Counted from the first letter of the stretch, positions 10,395 to 18,333 are shown. The stretch is 64,000 nucleotides of DNA from Levilactobacillus yonginensis (GCF_964065165.1 NZ_OZ061549.1:310001-374000), one strand, 5' to 3'. Numbers and translations: made by a program. The notes: generated from the sequence alone by a model not told the origin.

Positions 10395-10826
10395 TCTTTT
10401 TAATTTTCCGGCTAGAAACGAGCCGGGGAATGATGTTCTTTAAGAAAAAATTAAAAGTGCAAGATTATTATACCGCAATGTGCTGGTTAGTTGCGGGGAA
10501 AATTGCAAAAATTTGAAAAAAGTATGAATTTTTTGAGAAGCTAAGAAAATGTTTTGAATTTTACAATGAGATTTGTATTAGATGTAAAAATAAGCTGCGG
10601 GTAGCTGATCAGTTAAGCCGGTAAACTGGATTAACACTTGTTAAGTAAGCTGTGGATAGGGTTAAACGGCTGAGATAAATGTAAGCTTAAATTAGAAAGT
10701 ATTTGATGATTAACTAGCGATATTAGCAATCGAATATAATGTTCATAAGAAATAAACATTTCTGTAATGGCTCTGACTCATGTGAAGCATACAATGGACC
10801 TAATACAGTGAGAGGAGACGAAAGTG
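10395..10826. other. AT-rich intergenic region
   Basis: 432 bases between two divergent genes with no convincing reading frame. Contents seen: a CCGGCT/AGCCGG hairpin at 10408-10426 in the 5' leader of the TM2 gene, then unusually AT-rich DNA with several TTAA and TGAATTTT runs. No clear promoter pair could be fixed for the TIR gene. The AT bias compared with neighbours suggests acquired DNA. Confidence 0.5.
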
Positions 10827-11225
10827 ATGAGTGATTTGTTTGTGAGTTATCAGTCGGCAGATCCGTTGGCGCATTCCGTGCAGGTGCGGTTTCACCGGTG
10901 GGCTAACCACAATTGGGATTTTCCAACGTTGAGTTTTCATGAACAGGAGCCACCCGTGAAGTTTACGGAACGGGAAGCAAGTCGAATCAAACGCGAATTA
11001 TTACGAGAAATTAAACGGTCCCAGCAATTATTGGTCATGATTAGTCGGACAACTTGGCAGTCGGAATGGACGGATTGGGAAATCTCGATGGCGTTGGCCC
11101 ACGATAAGCAATTGTTGGCGGCCAAGTTAGATAGTACGAGTATTGTCCCGCTGGGTCTATTGAGCACGCAGCCGGTGTGGATTGATCCGTTTGACCCAGT
11201 CATGCTGACCCAACGGAGATTTTAG
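10827..11225 (+). CDS. TIR-like (DUF1863/ThsB-type) domain protein
   Basis: 132-residue stand-alone protein made only of a TIR-like domain: beta-strand DLFVSYQ at the N-terminus, helix EREASRIKRELLREIKRS, strand QQLLVMIS, then SEWTDWEISMALA with Glu85 where TIR NADases carry the catalytic glutamate. This layout is that of DUF1863 (MTH538 TIR-like) proteins such as ThsB of the Thoeris anti-phage system. No ThsA-like SIR2/SLOG partner occurs in the window. Start ATG 10827 (GTG 10824 possible); AGAGGAG lies 9 bases upstream. It sits beside tRNA-Ser and the accessory island. Confidence 0.7.
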   Translation: MSDLFVSYQSADPLAHSVQVRFHRWANHNWDFPTLSFHEQEPPVKFTEREASRIKRELLREIKRSQQLLVMISRTTWQSEWTDWEISMALAHDKQLLAAKLDSTSIVPLGLLSTQPVWIDPFDPVMLTQRRF

Positions 11226-11279
11226 CAAACGGGGCTTGCATTTATATTCATAATTGGTAGAATAAATAAGTAGTCACTT

Positions 11280-11367
11280 GGAGAGTTGGCAGAGTGGTAA
11301 TGCAACGGACTCGAAATCCGTCGAACCGGCTAATACCGGCGCGCAGGTTCAAATCCTGTACTCTCCT
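11280..11367 (+). tRNA. tRNA-Ser (anticodon CGA)
   Basis: 88-nt class II tRNA. Acceptor GGAGAGT pairs with ACTCTCC at the 3' end; the anticodon loop reads CTCGAAA with CGA as anticodon; the long variable arm is closed by CCGG/CCGG; the T arm is CAGGTTCAAATCCTG. CCA is not encoded. The base after the acceptor stem is T. The integrase remnant on its 3' side points to use as a phage attachment site. Confidence 0.95.
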
Positions 11368-11472
11368 TATTAGAACTCGTTAAAGGAATATTAAAAAACA
11401 GGAATCCCGTTAAATCTGCACTAGTCCCTGTCAAGTTGACGGATGAAATACTATAATTTTTTGTAGATTTGA

Positions 11473-12369
11473 TTAAGCGGCTTCACCGCGGTATTCAACC
11501 GCGGTGGAGCCGTTTCTTTGTGCTGTGCGGTCAATATAGTTGAAGTAGTGAATACCTTCCTCAATAAGCTTAATTAGCTCCTCCTTGGTTTTAGGCATTG
11601 GGTGGCTGTCTAACCAGTTTAACTTGAATTCATTCCACCAACGTTCCATTGGGGCATTGTCATAAGGCGTTCCCGGTCGGGACATGCTCCGAACGACTTT
11701 GTGTTCGGTCATTAGATCATTAAAATCTTTGGAAGTGTAAGCCGAACCACGATCAGTATGAACCATTGGATGAACTTTTCCAGCTTTGCTAAAGGCTCGC
11801 TCAAAGACTTCAACCATTGCGTCACTAGTCTCAGTAACACTCAGATTGTAGGATAAAAGACATCTGCCATACAGGTCTAGTACACCACACAATCGAGCTT
11901 TGTACTCGCCATTGATACCGTAACGAACTTCGGTGGCGTCCGACAACCACACTTCATTTGGGTTATCGGCCATATTAAACCGTTGATTTAATACGTTGTC
12001 TCGTAATTCTTGCTCAGCTTGTTTTACTCGATGGTGTTTCTTCAGTCTACTTTGGCACTTGAGATGGAGGAGAGTCATAAGCCGCTTAACGCGCTTAAGT
12101 GAGACGTAAAAATCAAGCTCTGAATCATGGTCTAGATAGATCTTCAATTTTCCTGCGCCGATTCTCTGACGATGTGCGTTGAAGTACATGAGTATCTTTT
12201 GCTTGAGCTGTGTTTCTTGTTGTTCCCGAGGGGTTTCTTCACGATGAAGCCATTGATTAAATGCTTGGCGAGATAGACCCACTTTGCGAAGAATAATGGC
12301 TTGGGCGCCATGAATCTGGGGACTGAGTTCCTGAATTGTCTGGAATACTAATTTATGTTGGGCGTTCAC
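11473..12369 (-). CDS. IS3-family transposase OrfB (DDE integrase domain)
   Basis: 298 residues. N-terminal HTH_21-like region (residues 1-110) and rve integrase core with the DDE triad in WLSDATE, VHTDRGSAYTS and NAPMERWWNEFK. The GTG start overlaps the orfA stop (GTGA), and orfB lies in the -1 frame, so the active transposase is expected as an OrfAB frameshift product. Sequence is intact, with no internal stops. Confidence 0.93.
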   Translation of the reverse strand: MNAQHKLVFQTIQELSPQIHGAQAIILRKVGLSRQAFNQWLHREETPREQQETQLKQKILMYFNAHRQRIGAGKLKIYLDHDSELDFYVSLKRVKRLMTLLHLKCQSRLKKHHRVKQAEQELRDNVLNQRFNMADNPNEVWLSDATEVRYGINGEYKARLCGVLDLYGRCLLSYNLSVTETSDAMVEVFERAFSKAGKVHPMVHTDRGSAYTSKDFNDLMTEHKVVRSMSRPGTPYDNAPMERWWNEFKLNWLDSHPMPKTKEELIKLIEEGIHYFNYIDRTAQRNGSTAVEYRGEAA

Positions 12370-13049
12370 TCCTTGTTTTGTAGTTCCCGGAATTTTTTTG
12401 CGAAGAGCTCCATTACCTCCTGTTCTTTGAGCTGGGCCTTTAGTTGACGATTCTCTAGTTTTAAACGTTCAACTTCAGTCATTTCTTCAACTGGTTTAGT
12501 ACGTCCACGGCCATCCTTTAATGCTGTGTAACCACCGTCTTTGGATTTGAGAACCCAGGCTCTTACCTGTTGGTAAGAGACGTTGAAGTGTTCGGATGCT
12601 TGGGAGTACGAATGCTTTCCAGCCGTGACATACTCCACAATTTTAATTCGTTCTTCGAATGTTGTTTTACGACTCATAATGCGGACCTGCCTTCTTGACG
12701 GGGGATCCGTCAATGATTTATTGGTCCCATTATACTGGAATTTCTTAATCCAGTCGCGAAGTTGCTTATCGCTTCTCAATCCAAAATGATTGCTGATTTC
12801 AACTAAACTACCTTTACCATTTAAATAGGCTTCCACGGCTTGCTGCTTGGTCTCTGCACTATAACGTGTCCAGATATGGCGTTCTTTTAGGCCGTCAAGG
12901 CCATCACGTTTGTAAAGTTCTCGCCATGAACGAATAGTAGTGTCATAAATACCATATTGCTCAAGATATTTGCTTCTGTTCAAATTGGTCTGTGATAGAC
13001 CAGTCAAAATATCCAGTTTCTCCATAGCTGTAAATCTTGTCCTAGGCAT
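12366..13049 (-). CDS. IS3-family transposase OrfA (two helix-turn-helix domains)
   Basis: 227 residues with two HTH domains (about 1-60 and 120-180, each with the SYQQVRAWVLKSKD-like pattern), a short RRQVRIMSRKTT linker and a C-terminal leucine-zipper-like coiled coil (VERLKLENRQLKAQ). Slippery A-AAA-AAA lies at 12393-12399 on the minus strand, ten codons before the stop. The ribosome-binding site (AAGGGGA) lies inside the left-end hairpin of the element. Confidence 0.92.
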   Translation of the reverse strand: MPRTRFTAMEKLDILTGLSQTNLNRSKYLEQYGIYDTTIRSWRELYKRDGLDGLKERHIWTRYSAETKQQAVEAYLNGKGSLVEISNHFGLRSDKQLRDWIKKFQYNGTNKSLTDPPSRRQVRIMSRKTTFEERIKIVEYVTAGKHSYSQASEHFNVSYQQVRAWVLKSKDGGYTALKDGRGRTKPVEEMTEVERLKLENRQLKAQLKEQEVMELFAKKFRELQNKE

Positions 13050-13114
13050 AGAAAAATCCCCTTAAAGTTAACAGATGAATTATAGTTTTTCATCTGTCAA
13101 CCTTAAGGGGACTA
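13050..13114 (-). promoter_or_regulatory. left-end hairpin of IS copy 1 covering the orfA Shine-Dalgarno
   Basis: Reading on the minus strand, AGTCCCCTTAA...TTGACAGATGAA is complementary to TTCATCTGTTAA...TTAAGGGGA across a loop of about 9 bases. The AAGGGGA that should serve as orfA ribosome-binding site is the 3' arm, and a T run follows it, as in a terminator. Confidence 0.6.
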
Positions 13115-13489
13115 TAGCAGAAATGGTAATCTAGCGTTTTTTGTAAGTAACTTAGTTAGGATAGTCATATCATGAATGCTTAAGTAGTCGATTTTCTTAG
13201 TTCTCTTTGGGTCAAATAGGATTGATGAGTTAGCTACGAAATCTTTCCTGATCACACTGTCATAGATAGCGTCTTTCACACAAGCGTGAATTAAAGAATT
13301 GTTTTTTGAGACAGTAGACTTAGCGTGACTTCTACCATATCGCTGTAAAAATAGCTGGTAGTCATGTCTAGTAATTGATTCTATAGAGGTATTGTCAACA
13401 TATTGAGTCAAAACGTTATGGACTTGTATGTACGTTAATTTGGCTGGTAGGGGGGATGCGCTTTTTATTTTGTCTAAGACTTCATGCGT
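13112..13489 (-). pseudogene. phage-type tyrosine integrase, core-binding fragment
   Basis: An open frame of about 125 codons without a valid start. The N-terminal arm-binding part is missing (in-frame stop just upstream of 13489) and the catalytic domain is cut off by IS copy 1. The visible part (KLTYIQVHNVLTQYVDN, then SIESITRHDYQLFLQRYG and STVSKNNSLIHACVKDA) matches the SAM-like core-binding domain of lactobacillal prophage integrases. The stop codon TAG is supplied by the IS inverted repeat. It points towards tRNA-Ser, the usual arrangement for an integrase beside its attachment site. Confidence 0.75.
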
Positions 13490-13558
13490 TTAGGCTTACT
13501 ATCCTTAGAATTATCATAAAACATGCTATGGCCATGCTTGGCCTGATAGATAAACTTG

Positions 13559-13732
13559 TCACTTGTCGTACATTCCAAACGCCACGGCCACAAGTAGAGC
13601 GGTAAGAGCCATATGATGGATAATCCACAGTCCAAAGTCAAACACGATGGCAACAGGTAGCAGCCACCAAATCCAGTCACTTAGGAGCTTATAGCTTAGT
13701 AGGCAAAATACGATTACCAGTAAAAGTAGCAT
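13559..13732 (-). CDS. small membrane protein, 57 aa
   Basis: Short reading frame (MLLLLVIVFCLLSYKLLSDW...) with two hydrophobic segments, about residues 1-18 and 20-52, ending FGMYDK. It is preceded by AGGAGG 7 bases before the ATG and starts 12 bases after the stop of the upstream gene, so it is very likely translated. A longer overlapping frame (13474-13680) lacks a ribosome-binding site. Small double-spanning proteins of this kind sit next to integrase genes in lactobacillal prophages; function unknown. Confidence 0.6.
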   Translation of the reverse strand: MLLLLVIVFCLLSYKLLSDWIWWLLPVAIVFDFGLWIIHHMALTALLVAVAFGMYDK

Positions 13733-13744
13733 TGTAGTGACCTC

Positions 13745-14572
13745 CTAGTAAATTTTAATTCCACCCGTAACGGTAGTACGTGCGATGTTGTCATAGTCTT
13801 TCGTTTGAATGAATTGAGTTGTAGGAGCATCAATATCTGAAAGTGCTGCTAACTTTTCAGTATGGGAAAATAAATATGTAGCAATTGTTTTCTTGTCTTT
13901 TTTACTCAATGAAGTAGCACTGTCAGGAAGGTAAAATGTCACTTCACTATCTTTATTATTAAATTTAGCCGAAATAGAATTGGAAATTCCTAATTTTGAG
14001 CTAGCATTAGTGGCTAACTCATTTACTGACTGTTCAAAGGCTTTTTGGTCTTCTTTATTGGCGGTTAAGTTACTACTATCGTCTTTGTCTACAATTTTTT
14101 TTCGTGCGCGTTCTTTAGGTGCATATGTTGTATCAATGACAGTAAGTGTCTTATCAGGACTTTCGTAACGTCCTTTCATTCCCGCTGAGGCGGTGTAAAC
14201 ATGCTCTTTATGACCACCGTAATATAAAAGGTGGTCTTCAAAAAAACCACTCTTATTTGTTTTAACATAATCGTCAAAGCTAGTAACGTTGCTTTGTATT
14301 TCAACTATGGATCCTGGCGTGGCTTCCCCTCTAACAGTTGCATATCCATCTGAGTCTGTTTTGATCGTAGACTTGTTGAGCGATAATTGTGTATTGAATA
14401 TTGGCAGATAGGCAAGGCCAAAACCTAAGGCCATCAATATTACCCCAGTTAGCAAGGCCAAGAGTGGTACTTTTAGCTTATGGTGGCGTTTAAGTGAAAC
14501 AAGAGCCCAAATGATTGCAACAGGAATAATGATAAAACTAATTAATGAGAAAGCTTCAAAAAAATTAAGCAC
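13745..14572 (-). CDS. membrane protein with extracellular domain, prophage-type hypothetical
   Basis: 275 residues. Two N-terminal transmembrane helices (about 6-28 and 36-58) are followed by a beta-rich, Ig-like segment (SDGYATVRGEATPGSIVEIQ) and a charged C-terminal domain rich in Ser, Lys and Asp. Starts at GTG 14572 with AGGGAGGA upstream. No enzyme motif is seen. Its place between the integrase remnant and an ImmA-type gene matches the lysogeny region of temperate phages in lactobacilli, but I cannot assign a role. Confidence 0.65.
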   Translation of the reverse strand: MLNFFEAFSLISFIIIPVAIIWALVSLKRHHKLKVPLLALLTGVILMALGFGLAYLPIFNTQLSLNKSTIKTDSDGYATVRGEATPGSIVEIQSNVTSFDDYVKTNKSGFFEDHLLYYGGHKEHVYTASAGMKGRYESPDKTLTVIDTTYAPKERARKKIVDKDDSSNLTANKEDQKAFEQSVNELATNASSKLGISNSISAKFNNKDSEVTFYLPDSATSLSKKDKKTIATYLFSHTEKLAALSDIDAPTTQFIQTKDYDNIARTTVTGGIKIY

Positions 14573-14622
14573 AACGATTCCTCCCTGAAATCTACAATTT
14601 TAAATCTAATGTCACGTGAACT

Positions 14623-14784
14623 TTAGTATAAATCTAAATCAGGAATCGTAACACTTAGCGTATCTTCATCGACGTTAGCTGCCAAGAAGATGTATCTATC
14701 GGGGATGTGATACTGTTTGCGGAAACATAGCAAGTCGAATTCTTCAGGCTCAACGTTTGTGAGCTCGATATACTTTTTGATCAT
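14623..14784 (-). CDS. small hypothetical protein overlapping immA-like gene, 53 aa
   Basis: Begins MIKKYIELTNVEPEEFDLLC and ends TIPDLDLY. The ATG overlaps the upstream TGA as ATGA, which implies translational coupling with the metallopeptidase gene. Soluble and acidic; no recognised domain. Short, but the coupling and the lack of stops argue that it is real. Confidence 0.55.
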   Translation of the reverse strand: MIKKYIELTNVEPEEFDLLCFRKQYHIPDRYIFLAANVDEDTLSVTIPDLDLY

Positions 14785-15077
14785 TGGTTAGCACGATTCT
14801 CAGTTTTAAAACCATCCACTATTATAGATTTGATGAGAGGCTGTACGGTGTCGTCTAGCAGACAGTGCATTAACTCATGCGCCTTAATGCGCTCTGGGTA
14901 ATCCAATTGATTATTGATAAAAATCGTTCTGGTTAGCGGAAGGGCGTATCCATTGATTGTACGGGTCATATTTGAATATTGAACATCAATGTCATAATGA
15001 TTGATTAGACTATCCAAGTGGTAATCCACTAATGTATCGATGCCGGCAAGAGCCGATTGTAGGTTGTCAAACAGCAT
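14781..15077 (-). CDS. ImmA/IrrE family metallo-endopeptidase
   Basis: 98 residues with a zinc-binding HELMH motif near residue 69 (AHELMHCLL), preceded by the strand TRTIFINNQLDYPERI. This is the minimal ImmA/IrrE core; phage and ICE members cleave the element's own repressor on induction. The normal partner repressor is absent: only a short open frame that could be its tail lies directly upstream. ATG 15077 has a weak ribosome-binding site (GGGGAT). Confidence 0.8.
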   Translation of the reverse strand: MLFDNLQSALAGIDTLVDYHLDSLINHYDIDVQYSNMTRTINGYALPLTRTIFINNQLDYPERIKAHELMHCLLDDTVQPLIKSIIVDGFKTENRANQ

Positions 15078-15080
15078 ATA

Positions 15081-15152
15081 TTAGTTATCCCCGTTCTCAC
15101 CAGAATGTTGTTCATCGTAACCACCACATTCTTTAAGCAGATCCTGTTCGTC
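15081..15152 (-). pseudogene. possible C-terminal remnant of a phage repressor
   Basis: 24 open codons ending ECGGYDEQHSGENGDN directly before the immA-like start, with no start codon and an in-frame stop upstream. In intact lysogeny modules the repressor gene sits here. Identification rests on position only. Confidence 0.25.
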
Positions 15153-15274
15153 TCAAGAGTTAAGATAACCAGTTAGCATAGCTTTTTATTGCCTTACGAC
15201 TTTTAAATAATGCACGTTCACGTTAGGTGAATATAGAAATGTTTTGGCATCTTTGATTGCAAACGGTGCGGCAT

Positions 15275-15727
15275 CTACTTAATGCCTAATTGATCTTCCA
15301 TTTGGATTTCTCCAGAAGATTTCATCGAGTCTGGTGTGGAAGCCAGAGCTTCTTTTTGTGACATACCATGATCCATTTTATAAGCAACCGGTGATTCGCC
15401 GTACTTATTAATAAATGCAGTTAGTGTCGTTGGCGTTGATTCACTTGCAGCACTAGATTGATTTGATACAGATGACCCACTAGTTGAGGTAGATGAATTC
15501 TGAGAACTTGCTGCCAGACTGGATGATCTGCTGTCTGACTGAGCTTTAGCTGATTTTTTTGATTCACGTTTGGCTGTCCTTTTTGCCGAGTGCTTCTTTT
15601 GCTTGGATACTAGGGTACTAGATGGCCTGGAACTAGAAGATGTTTCACTAGAACGATTACTTTTACCGCACGCTGCCAACAGTGATGTTGCCAATAAAAC
15701 TGTCAAAATTATTGAACCTTTTTTCAT
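15275..15727 (-). CDS. prophage-type lipoprotein
   Basis: 150 residues. Signal sequence MKKGSIILTVLLATSLLAAC gives lipobox LAAC with Cys20 as the acylation site. It is followed by about 80 residues almost wholly of Ser, Lys, Arg and Thr (a disordered stalk) and a compact C-terminal segment (TLTAFINKYGESPVAYKMDH, ending in EDQLGIK). The C-terminal block resembles small lipoproteins in lysogeny regions of lactobacillal phages. It is not the Ltp repeat. Superinfection exclusion is a conceivable role but not shown. Confidence 0.7.
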   Translation of the reverse strand: MKKGSIILTVLLATSLLAACGKSNRSSETSSSSRPSSTLVSKQKKHSAKRTAKRESKKSAKAQSDSRSSSLAASSQNSSTSTSGSSVSNQSSAASESTPTTLTAFINKYGESPVAYKMDHGMSQKEALASTPDSMKSSGEIQMEDQLGIK

Positions 15728-16422
15728 GTTTAGTCTCCCCGGGAATATAGACAGCTTTTAATGTCATCAGTTTTGGACGAAATTTCTAAAATCGCAAGGC
15801 AGCATTAGAGATGTCAATAATATCTGTTTGTGCATTTTCAAACGGACGAGCACGCGTAGTTTTCAGACTAAAGGTCGTCTTAAGTTACCTTGATTAAGAA
15901 TAATCAGTGTCATAAATAGTCGTACCATTGGTTTCATAATTCGAACGGTCATAGTGATCATCGTCTGGATCTGGGGTGACGGTTAATACTTGTTGAACTG
16001 TCTTAGCAGATGATCGTTTTGAAGTGAGGGTCACCGTTTCACCAATGGCTAATAGACCCTGGGATTTTATTTTGAGCTTAAATGTTCCGTCCTTATAAGC
16101 TTGAGTGTTTTCGCCACTGCTAAGGGAAAGGGCTGCTCCGGGCAAAGTTTTCCCAGTTATTTTGTAATAGTCGAAAGGGAGTCCTAGTTGATAGATGGGG
16201 TCCAATTTGATGAAATTAGTATCTTTGTAAGGGTACTTGAGTAAGTTTCCCTTATAAAATAGTCCATCGTATCCAGAGGTAGAGGGGTTAACTTTAATGC
16301 TCAGCGTTTTAACGCTCTTTCGATTACCGACGATGCGACTGTTATAGAAGATTTTGATTGGCTTATGCTTGTTTAAATAAAAGGTGTAATGCTTGGATGA
16401 GGTCTTTTTAGCGTGACGAATT

Positions 16423-17526
16423 TACAATTGAAGTGCAACAAGTAAGAAGAAAATAAAAAAGAACTCATAGCCTGAGTCCTGTAAAATGAAGTCACCACAA
16501 CAATCACTTAAAGGAGATCTTAGGCTATGAGTCCGTACAATCATCTTACCTTAAAAGACCGAGAATGCATACTGTTAGGAGTCACTTTAAACGATACTTA
16601 TCAAGGTATTGCGGAGAAAATTGGCTGTTCAAAAGCCACCGTATCACGCGAAATTAAGCGCAACGGTGGCCGTGATGCATATTCAGCTGTCAAAGCACAA
16701 GAGAACTATCAGAGACGGCGACTGAAAAGCCGACGTCCTAGGATCTTAGCTGACTTGAAACTACGAGATTTTGTCCTTCACCGCATCGTTCAATGCCAAT
16801 GGTCTCCGGAACAAATCTCAGGCCGTTTAGTTCACGAAAATAGCGAATGGCAAATCAGTTACAATACTATTTATCGCGGAATTAAACTCGATAATTTAGG
16901 GATTAAACGCAAGAGTCACGGTGCTCGTGGTTTTGCCCGAAAGTTGCGCCACCGTGGCAAAACCCGTAAGGTCAAAGGAACGGTTAACGAACGACGTGGT
17001 CGGTTTAACGAAGTTCTTTCAGTTCATGAACGACCAGTTTCGTGTAATAAACGGAGCTGGTTCGGCCATTGGGAAGGCGACACCGTTCGGGGTAAAACTG
17101 GGCGTTCAGCTTTGGTTACATTGGTGGACCGTAAATCACGGTACTTATTGTCTCAACGAGTTTCCAAAGTAAACGCCAAGAACGTCACGCAAGCTATGAT
17201 TGACCTACTGCATACTGTGACGCCCAAACGAGTTCGTACGCTTACGCCGGATCGTGGAACTGAATTCGCAGGATACCGCGAAGTTAGTCAAGAACTTGGT
17301 ATTCCAGTCTATTTCCCAGATCCACATGCGCCCCAGCAACGGGGAACCAATGAGAATACCAATGGCCTTATTCGTGAGTACTTCCCCAAGGGAACCGATT
17401 TAGATCAGCTCACTGACCAAGATATTTATCAGTTCGTTGAAGTGCTAAATAACCGACCGCGCAAGATTTTAGGCTGGAAGAGTCCATCTGAAGTTTTCTT
17501 TGGGACAAAGTTACACTTGATTTGAC
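16423..17526 (+). mobile_element. IS30-family insertion sequence
   Basis: About 1.1 kb. The ends are imperfect inverted repeats (ACAATTGAAGTGCAAC and the complement of GTTACACTTGATTTGA). AATT is duplicated at 16419-16422 and 17527-17530, and the joined target GACG-AATT-CGTC is a perfect palindrome, in keeping with the palindromic target preference of the family. It carries a single transposase gene. Confidence 0.88.
16527..17525 (+). CDS. IS30-family transposase
   Basis: 332 residues. N-terminal helix-turn-helix (LTLKDRECILLGV and IAEKIGCSKATVSREIKRNG, about residues 7-50), a second DNA-binding region with WSPEQISGRL, and a DDE core: GHWEGDT, LTPDRGTEF and NENTNGLIREYFPKGT. Intact, so the element may still be active. 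ATG preceded by AAGGAGAT; the stop codon lies within the right inverted repeat. Confidence 0.95.
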   Translation: MSPYNHLTLKDRECILLGVTLNDTYQGIAEKIGCSKATVSREIKRNGGRDAYSAVKAQENYQRRRLKSRRPRILADLKLRDFVLHRIVQCQWSPEQISGRLVHENSEWQISYNTIYRGIKLDNLGIKRKSHGARGFARKLRHRGKTRKVKGTVNERRGRFNEVLSVHERPVSCNKRSWFGHWEGDTVRGKTGRSALVTLVDRKSRYLLSQRVSKVNAKNVTQAMIDLLHTVTPKRVRTLTPDRGTEFAGYREVSQELGIPVYFPDPHAPQQRGTNENTNGLIREYFPKGTDLDQLTDQDIYQFVEVLNNRPRKILGWKSPSEVFFGTKLHLI

Positions 17527-17830
17527 AATTCGTCGTAGCGCAATCTATATGAATGGCTACCTAAATTAATATCTTTAGAATAGATCTGAATCTTGCTATC
17601 GGGAAGTTTCCCGGTGGTGACCCATTTGGGATTCCAAGTCCCTCTGGTGACTGAAGGGGTGGTTTTATGCCTGGTTGACGCATTTACTGACATACTGGTG
17701 AAAGTGCTAAGTGAGGAAACAGTAAATAGGGTAAGCAGCAATGAGGTTGACCTGTTCATAATAGTGTTTCTCCGAAAATTCTATAATTTTTTGGGACTGT
17801 GACTAAGTAGCGCTTAAGGGGTCATTTGAC

Positions 17831-18040
17831 TTATCGTGCCAGTGGGACCGCGTACATGATGTTAGCTGGATTGATCACAATTGGTTTGTCATTCCAAGTT
17901 GTAGCAACCAACACGTCGGTTCGTTCGTTAGAAACCGATTTAATGGTCAAATGTTTTTCGGTACTCAGCAGATGTAGAGCAATTTGGTCATGTTCAGCAG
18001 CAAGGTTAATAATTTCGACGACTAATGGATTTTCAGTCAT
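17831..18040 (-). CDS. conserved hypothetical protein, 69 aa
   Basis: Small soluble protein (MTENPLVVEIINLAAEHDQI) with a beta-rich second half (VLVATTWNDKPIVI) and no recognised motif. Start chosen at ATG 18040, with TTGGAGGAAAT just upstream, over a longer frame without a ribosome-binding site. It lies inside the accessory island, upstream of the split gene on the same strand. Confidence 0.6.
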   Translation of the reverse strand: MTENPLVVEIINLAAEHDQIALHLLSTEKHLTIKSVSNERTDVLVATTWNDKPIVINPANIMYAVPLAR

Positions 18041-18333
18041 AAGATTTCCTCCAAATAATTGCGCTACTCGATAGTCAAGTAGCAAGATAGGTAAATGATA
18101 CCATATACGCTGGTATTTGAGGTGGTCCTTTATGATGGGGCAGTTTTCTGTGAATAGGAAGTGAAACCAATGGGTAATCCGGTTATGGCATGATATGGTT
18201 TAGAATGCACTGGTTAGGGCTAGAAAGCTGGTCAATAATTACGACATCGCTTTCATAGTCAAATAAATGATGCAGATTCCCTATGCCGGTTTGGCGCCAC
18301 ATGCTAGACTCAAAAAAGTAGGAGGGAACGTAC

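Larger units (their letters stand above)
11422..13114 (-). mobile_element. IS3-family (IS150-like) insertion sequence, copy 1
   Basis: About 1.69 kb bounded by imperfect inverted repeats that begin TAGTCCC and continue with GTTGAC-GATGAAA-ACTATAATT. It carries overlapping orfA and orfB on the minus strand with a seven-A slippery tract near the end of orfA. It interrupts an integrase gene at 13112-13114. I could not find a matching short direct repeat at the two ends. Confidence 0.88.
15894..17759 (-). pseudogene. secreted protein gene split by an IS30 element
   Basis: Two halves of one gene. The N-terminal half (17759 to 17531) starts MNRSTSLLLTLFTV, has a signal peptide ending VNA-ST and reads to LRYDE. 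The C-terminal half (16418 to 15894) reads HAKKTSSKHYTFYLNKH onward, with an Ig-like KLKIKSQG segment, and ends in an Asp/Tyr-rich tail. Removing the IS30 element and its target duplication restores the sequence GACGAATTCGTC, but the two halves are then in different frames. So at least one further indel has occurred. Function of the intact protein unknown. Confidence 0.75.

Noticed and set aside
13474..13680. 68-codon frame in the prophage remnant
   Set aside because: It has no ribosome-binding site and overlaps, in another frame, the 57-aa membrane protein that has AGGAGG.
15275..15727. Ltp superinfection-exclusion lipoprotein
   Set aside because: The C-terminal part lacks the repeated helix-turn-helix units of Ltp; only the lipobox and location agree.
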